The notes beneath the pieces are model-generated. The model had not been told where the DNA came from, searched no databases, and worked only from the letters and a program-made list of their open reading frames with translations. DNA of 64,000 nucleotides from Hippopus hippopus (Eukaryota > Mollusca > Bivalvia > Cardiida > Cardiidae). Positions 61,295 through 64,000 of this stretch are shown here, piece after piece; positions within the stretch are counted from its first letter, which is position 1; each line of letters starts with the position of its first letter. A program made the translations under genes and the position numbers. The DNA is taken from NCBI GenBank assembly GCA_946811185.2, contig OX328102.1:16183194-16247193 (forward strand), in the 5' to 3' direction.

Positions 61295-62185
61295 CGAAGG
61301 ATTTTTCACAGACTTTAACCACAAAAAGATGGCCTAGGTTTAAACCGAAGCTATTTCCCAAGCCTATAACGGCTGTGTTTATAAACTGAGACTGTTGCAT
61401 AGGTTATATGCTAGCTAACCATCACTGAAAATATCGTACCAGGCGGCGTCGTTTTAAATAAACGTATATTTTAATTTCAATTTTGCTGCATCGATTGCCA
61501 ACTTGAAAAGTAGTCCGGTTCTGTACTCAGATTGCCCGAATCAGACAGCACTCGTCACAACTCGGCCGATTCCGTACCTACGTCTAACCTCGTCCGTGTA
61601 AATTAGGTTTCAATTTTGAACTACCAATCACATGATCTTAAACAAAGCGGCGCCCATGTAAATCGAGTAGTAACCACATGAAAAACCATTTTGAGAGGAG
61701 CCTTATAATTTTAAAAATGGTAAAACGGTGTACTTCCGGCGAAGAAATTTACCGTGTAGGTGCATATCAAGCTATGTGAAACATATGAAACTATGTGATG
61801 AACGGATCACCCGAGATTTGCCGAATGATCAGATACTCTGTATTTGACAAATGCCACCTAGCGAAAGATAATGCAATATTCCCTCAAAAGCACTGAGTCT
61901 TTCAAGTATATTACGATCAAACAAAACTTAGTCTAGTGTTTGATTCTATAGCGCGCTGCTCCATGGTCGAAAACAAAACCAATTGATTAACGTCTTTCCC
62001 TGAAACCCCGTACCTCACCCACAAATGTGTTTTGATGTGTTTTCAAAGCCATTGCTAGCTACGAGCATTTCCCTTATCGTCCGTTATTTTTAAAGGCCTT
62101 TTCCCTTAGAGTCGTTTAAATAAGCTGTTGATAAATAGTCGAGTTATGGGAAAAATATTCATACTTTTCGGACAACCCTCGTACA
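61295..62185. other. Intergenic stretch without recognised feature
   Basis: More GC-balanced than its surroundings, but no ORF of interest or repeat was recognised. Confidence 0.4.
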
Positions 62186-62189
62186 GTAC

Positions 62190-62403
62190 TGCTTGGTAAA
62201 ATTTTAGAATCTTCAAATTGAAAGCATTAGCAGACGGCAAACAAAATGTGGCTTTAGGCATGTGAATTATTTTCTAGAGGATAGAAAACATTTTAGGAAC
62301 ATGATGAAAAATAATGTTGAGATTTCTCCTTTACCCGGAATATGTTCAAAATACTTCTCCTCAGGGTCATTAGAACACTAGATTGTCTAGCACAGGGTTA
62401 TTT
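62190..62403. repeat. R1 MITE, diverged
   Basis: GCTTGGTAAAATTTTAGAAT, AGAAAACATTTTAGGAACAT, GATTGTCTAGCACAGGGTTA. Confidence 0.65.
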
Positions 62404-62416
62404 CATTTGATTCAAA

Positions 62417-62590
62417 TTAACCCCTAGGCTGCTAAGCACAACTCAAGGACCTGTTGCGGACAGTGTAGATTAAGATCAGACTACACAGAACATGACCTTC
62501 CCCCCAAAAATGCTTTCGAAACAGCAAAATTGGGGTTTTTACTATCAACTTGAAAGTTTCATTTTGGTTATTTAGCAGGATAAGGGTTAA
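62417..62590. repeat. R2 MITE with deleted palindrome
   Basis: TTAACCCCTAGGCTGCTAAG to TTAGCAGGATAAGGGTTAA, but the right palindrome arm is missing (jump from CACAGAACATGA to CCTTCCCCCC). Confidence 0.85.
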
Positions 62591-62617
62591 GGGAGACAAT
62601 GACATGAAGTGAAGAGA

Positions 62618-62668
62618 TGTACCGAGATCAGACTGCACGTATGTAGTCTGATCTTTCTCCAGACTCTC
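62618..62668. repeat. R2 palindrome fragment
   Basis: ACCGAGATCAGACTGCACGT then ATGTAGTCTGATCTTTCTCC. Confidence 0.6.
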
Positions 62669-62708
62669 TGCAAAAATCTATCCAATGTGGCGTACAGCAG
62701 GATAAGAG

Positions 62709-62918
62709 CTGACCCCTATCCTGCTAAATAAATGAAATGAAACTTTAAAGCGGATTGTAAAAACCCAAATATTGCTATTTCAAAGGTATCTTCCGGGATA
62801 CATATCTCCTTATCGGACAGTGTAGAACAAGATCAGACTGCACGTTCAGTGCAGTATGATCTTGATCTACACTGTCCGCAAAAGGTCAGCGAGTCGCGCT
62901 CAGCAGTCTAAGGGCTAC
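62709..62918. repeat. R2 MITE, reverse orientation
   Basis: GCTGACCCCTATCCTGCTAA to CGCGCTCAGCAGTCTAAGGG with AGATCAGACTGCACGTTC / GTGCAGTATGATCTTG. Confidence 0.8.
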
Positions 62919-63479
62919 ATAGTAAAGAGCAAAGACAGATGATTCTGTATCGATTACACCACAATGAAAGCAGGCGGTAATTACAGGGATCAAGTATAAA
63001 GAGCTTAGAAACACTAAGCTTGGCTAATGGCTTCTCATGTTTTATCTTCGTTAACCAATTTTACCTCCTGTAAGAATTCGCAGCAGACGATTTTGCAGAC
63101 ATCAGATCATCAGACATAAGAAAGATATGAAGACTTTTTCTTCAGAATATGATTCTTTAGCCTTTTCTCTCCTCCTCCTTCTTTTTTAAGCGTGCTACTC
63201 ATAATTCTGATACACAAATAGTTGAAAAATGCTAAAAAGTATTCAGCGTACATGTATATAGTTGCAGACTTAGGCATATATGCGATGAGGTTTTTTAATG
63301 GAAAATATTAGAAGGTTACTTAATCCGTTAAGCTTCCTTGTACACGTCATGAAGGTGCGAAGAAAGAAGATAAGCAGTGGATTTCATGCATAGTAAATAA
63401 TAAAAATAAGCCAGAATATTGCAGTTCAACAATTCGGCCCCTTTTTTGCTAATAATTCGTAATTACTTAAACTTATTTT

Positions 63480-63680
63480 TGAATACTTCAGAGGCGTGGC
63501 GTCCGTAATTCGCAATACGCAAGGGCGTAATGTAGAAAAAGCAGAATATTGCAGTTCAAGGATTTTGCCCCCTTTTTTAGCTGACCTATATCATAATAAG
63601 TACTTAAACTTTATTTTCATATAATACATCAAAGGCGTAGCGCCCATTACGCGCAATAAGCAAGGGCGTAATGTAGAAAA
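63480..63680. repeat. Two GGCGTAGCGCCC-type repeat units
   Basis: AGGCGTGGCGTCCGTAATTC / GCAATACGCAAGGGCGTAAT and AGGCGTAGCGCCCATTACGC / GCAATAAGCAAGGGCGTAAT, about 140-145 bp apart. The same motif begins the insert at 43653. Confidence 0.7.
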
Positions 63681-63744
63681 ATCGAAACAGGCAAAACATC
63701 CTTTTATCACTTTATAGAACTATATCTTCATAATTAAGCTTAAA

Positions 63745-63932
63745 ACTTTTAAAAACTTACCGATAGTAAGAAAGTCAAACATTTGGATTTCGTCCTATTC
63801 CTTTTCGACGGAAAATCTCACTATATCGAACAGTGTAGATCAAGATCAGACTGCACGTTCTGTGCAGTCTGATTTTGATTTACACTGTCCGCAAAAGGCA
63901 TACTGCGTCTCGCTTAGCAACCAAAGAGGAAA
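63745..63932. repeat. R2 MITE, reverse orientation, diverged left end
   Basis: ACCGATAGTAAGAAAGTC, CGAACAGTGTAGATCAAGAT, GACTGCACGTTCTGTGCAGT then CTGATTTTG; ends CTCGCTTAGCAACC. Confidence 0.75.
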
Positions 63933-64000
63933 ATAGTACTCGATTTAGGAGTACGTAATGATTCTGGAGCCCTGGTTACGCCCCTGTACTTTGTTTGAAT

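Overview
This is a eukaryotic (animal) genomic window, AT-rich and packed with repeats. The one clear host gene is split into small exons with GT/AG boundaries. The combination of a Gcn5/PCAF-type acetyltransferase gene, tRNA-derived SINEs of a molluscan type, dense TTAA-flanked MITEs, a Ngaro/DIRS-like retrotransposon, and repeats carrying GGAC/GACG tails suggests a bivalve mollusc. The taxon is an inference, not something the sequence proves.

Region 1-31,000, minus strand: 18 consecutive exons of a KAT2 (GCN5/PCAF) histone acetyltransferase. They run from the start codon at 30994 to the middle of the bromodomain at the left edge of the window, and splice phases match across every junction. 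About 771 codons are present; roughly 30 C-terminal residues should lie beyond base 1. The introns are filled with repeats. R1 is a piggyBac-like TTAA MITE. R3 is a palindromic repeat. R4 is a Harbinger-like MITE. An unusual class of structured repeats (E1-E5) has internal tandem modules, a head hairpin and a tail hairpin. An intact mariner transposon (3878-5204) is nested in E1. A possible 4-kb TIR element lies at about 19.19-23.20 kb.

Region 31,780-38,603, plus strand: a Ngaro/DIRS-like tyrosine-recombinase retrotransposon inserted just upstream of KAT2. It encodes a Gag-like protein, reverse transcriptase/RNase H, a tyrosine recombinase and an SGNH hydrolase. Gag and pol are in the same frame, separated by one UGA followed by CUA, a known readthrough context. 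The recombinase ORF has no early ATG and begins at a splice-acceptor-like site. Two direct repeats (A, 143 bp; B, 447 bp) occur in the order A-ORFs-B-spacer-B-A. Each B copy contains the same R1 MITE.

Region 38,604-64,000: no gene is convincingly recognised. There is one candidate first coding exon at 38737-38937. The rest is repeats: R1, R2 (a second TTAA MITE family with a GATC-rich palindrome, almost confined to this side), R3, R4, R5, tRNA-derived SINEs, a dead Tc1-like transposase on the minus strand (about 55.4-56.2 kb), microsatellites, and several nested or duplicated insertions that allow relative dating.
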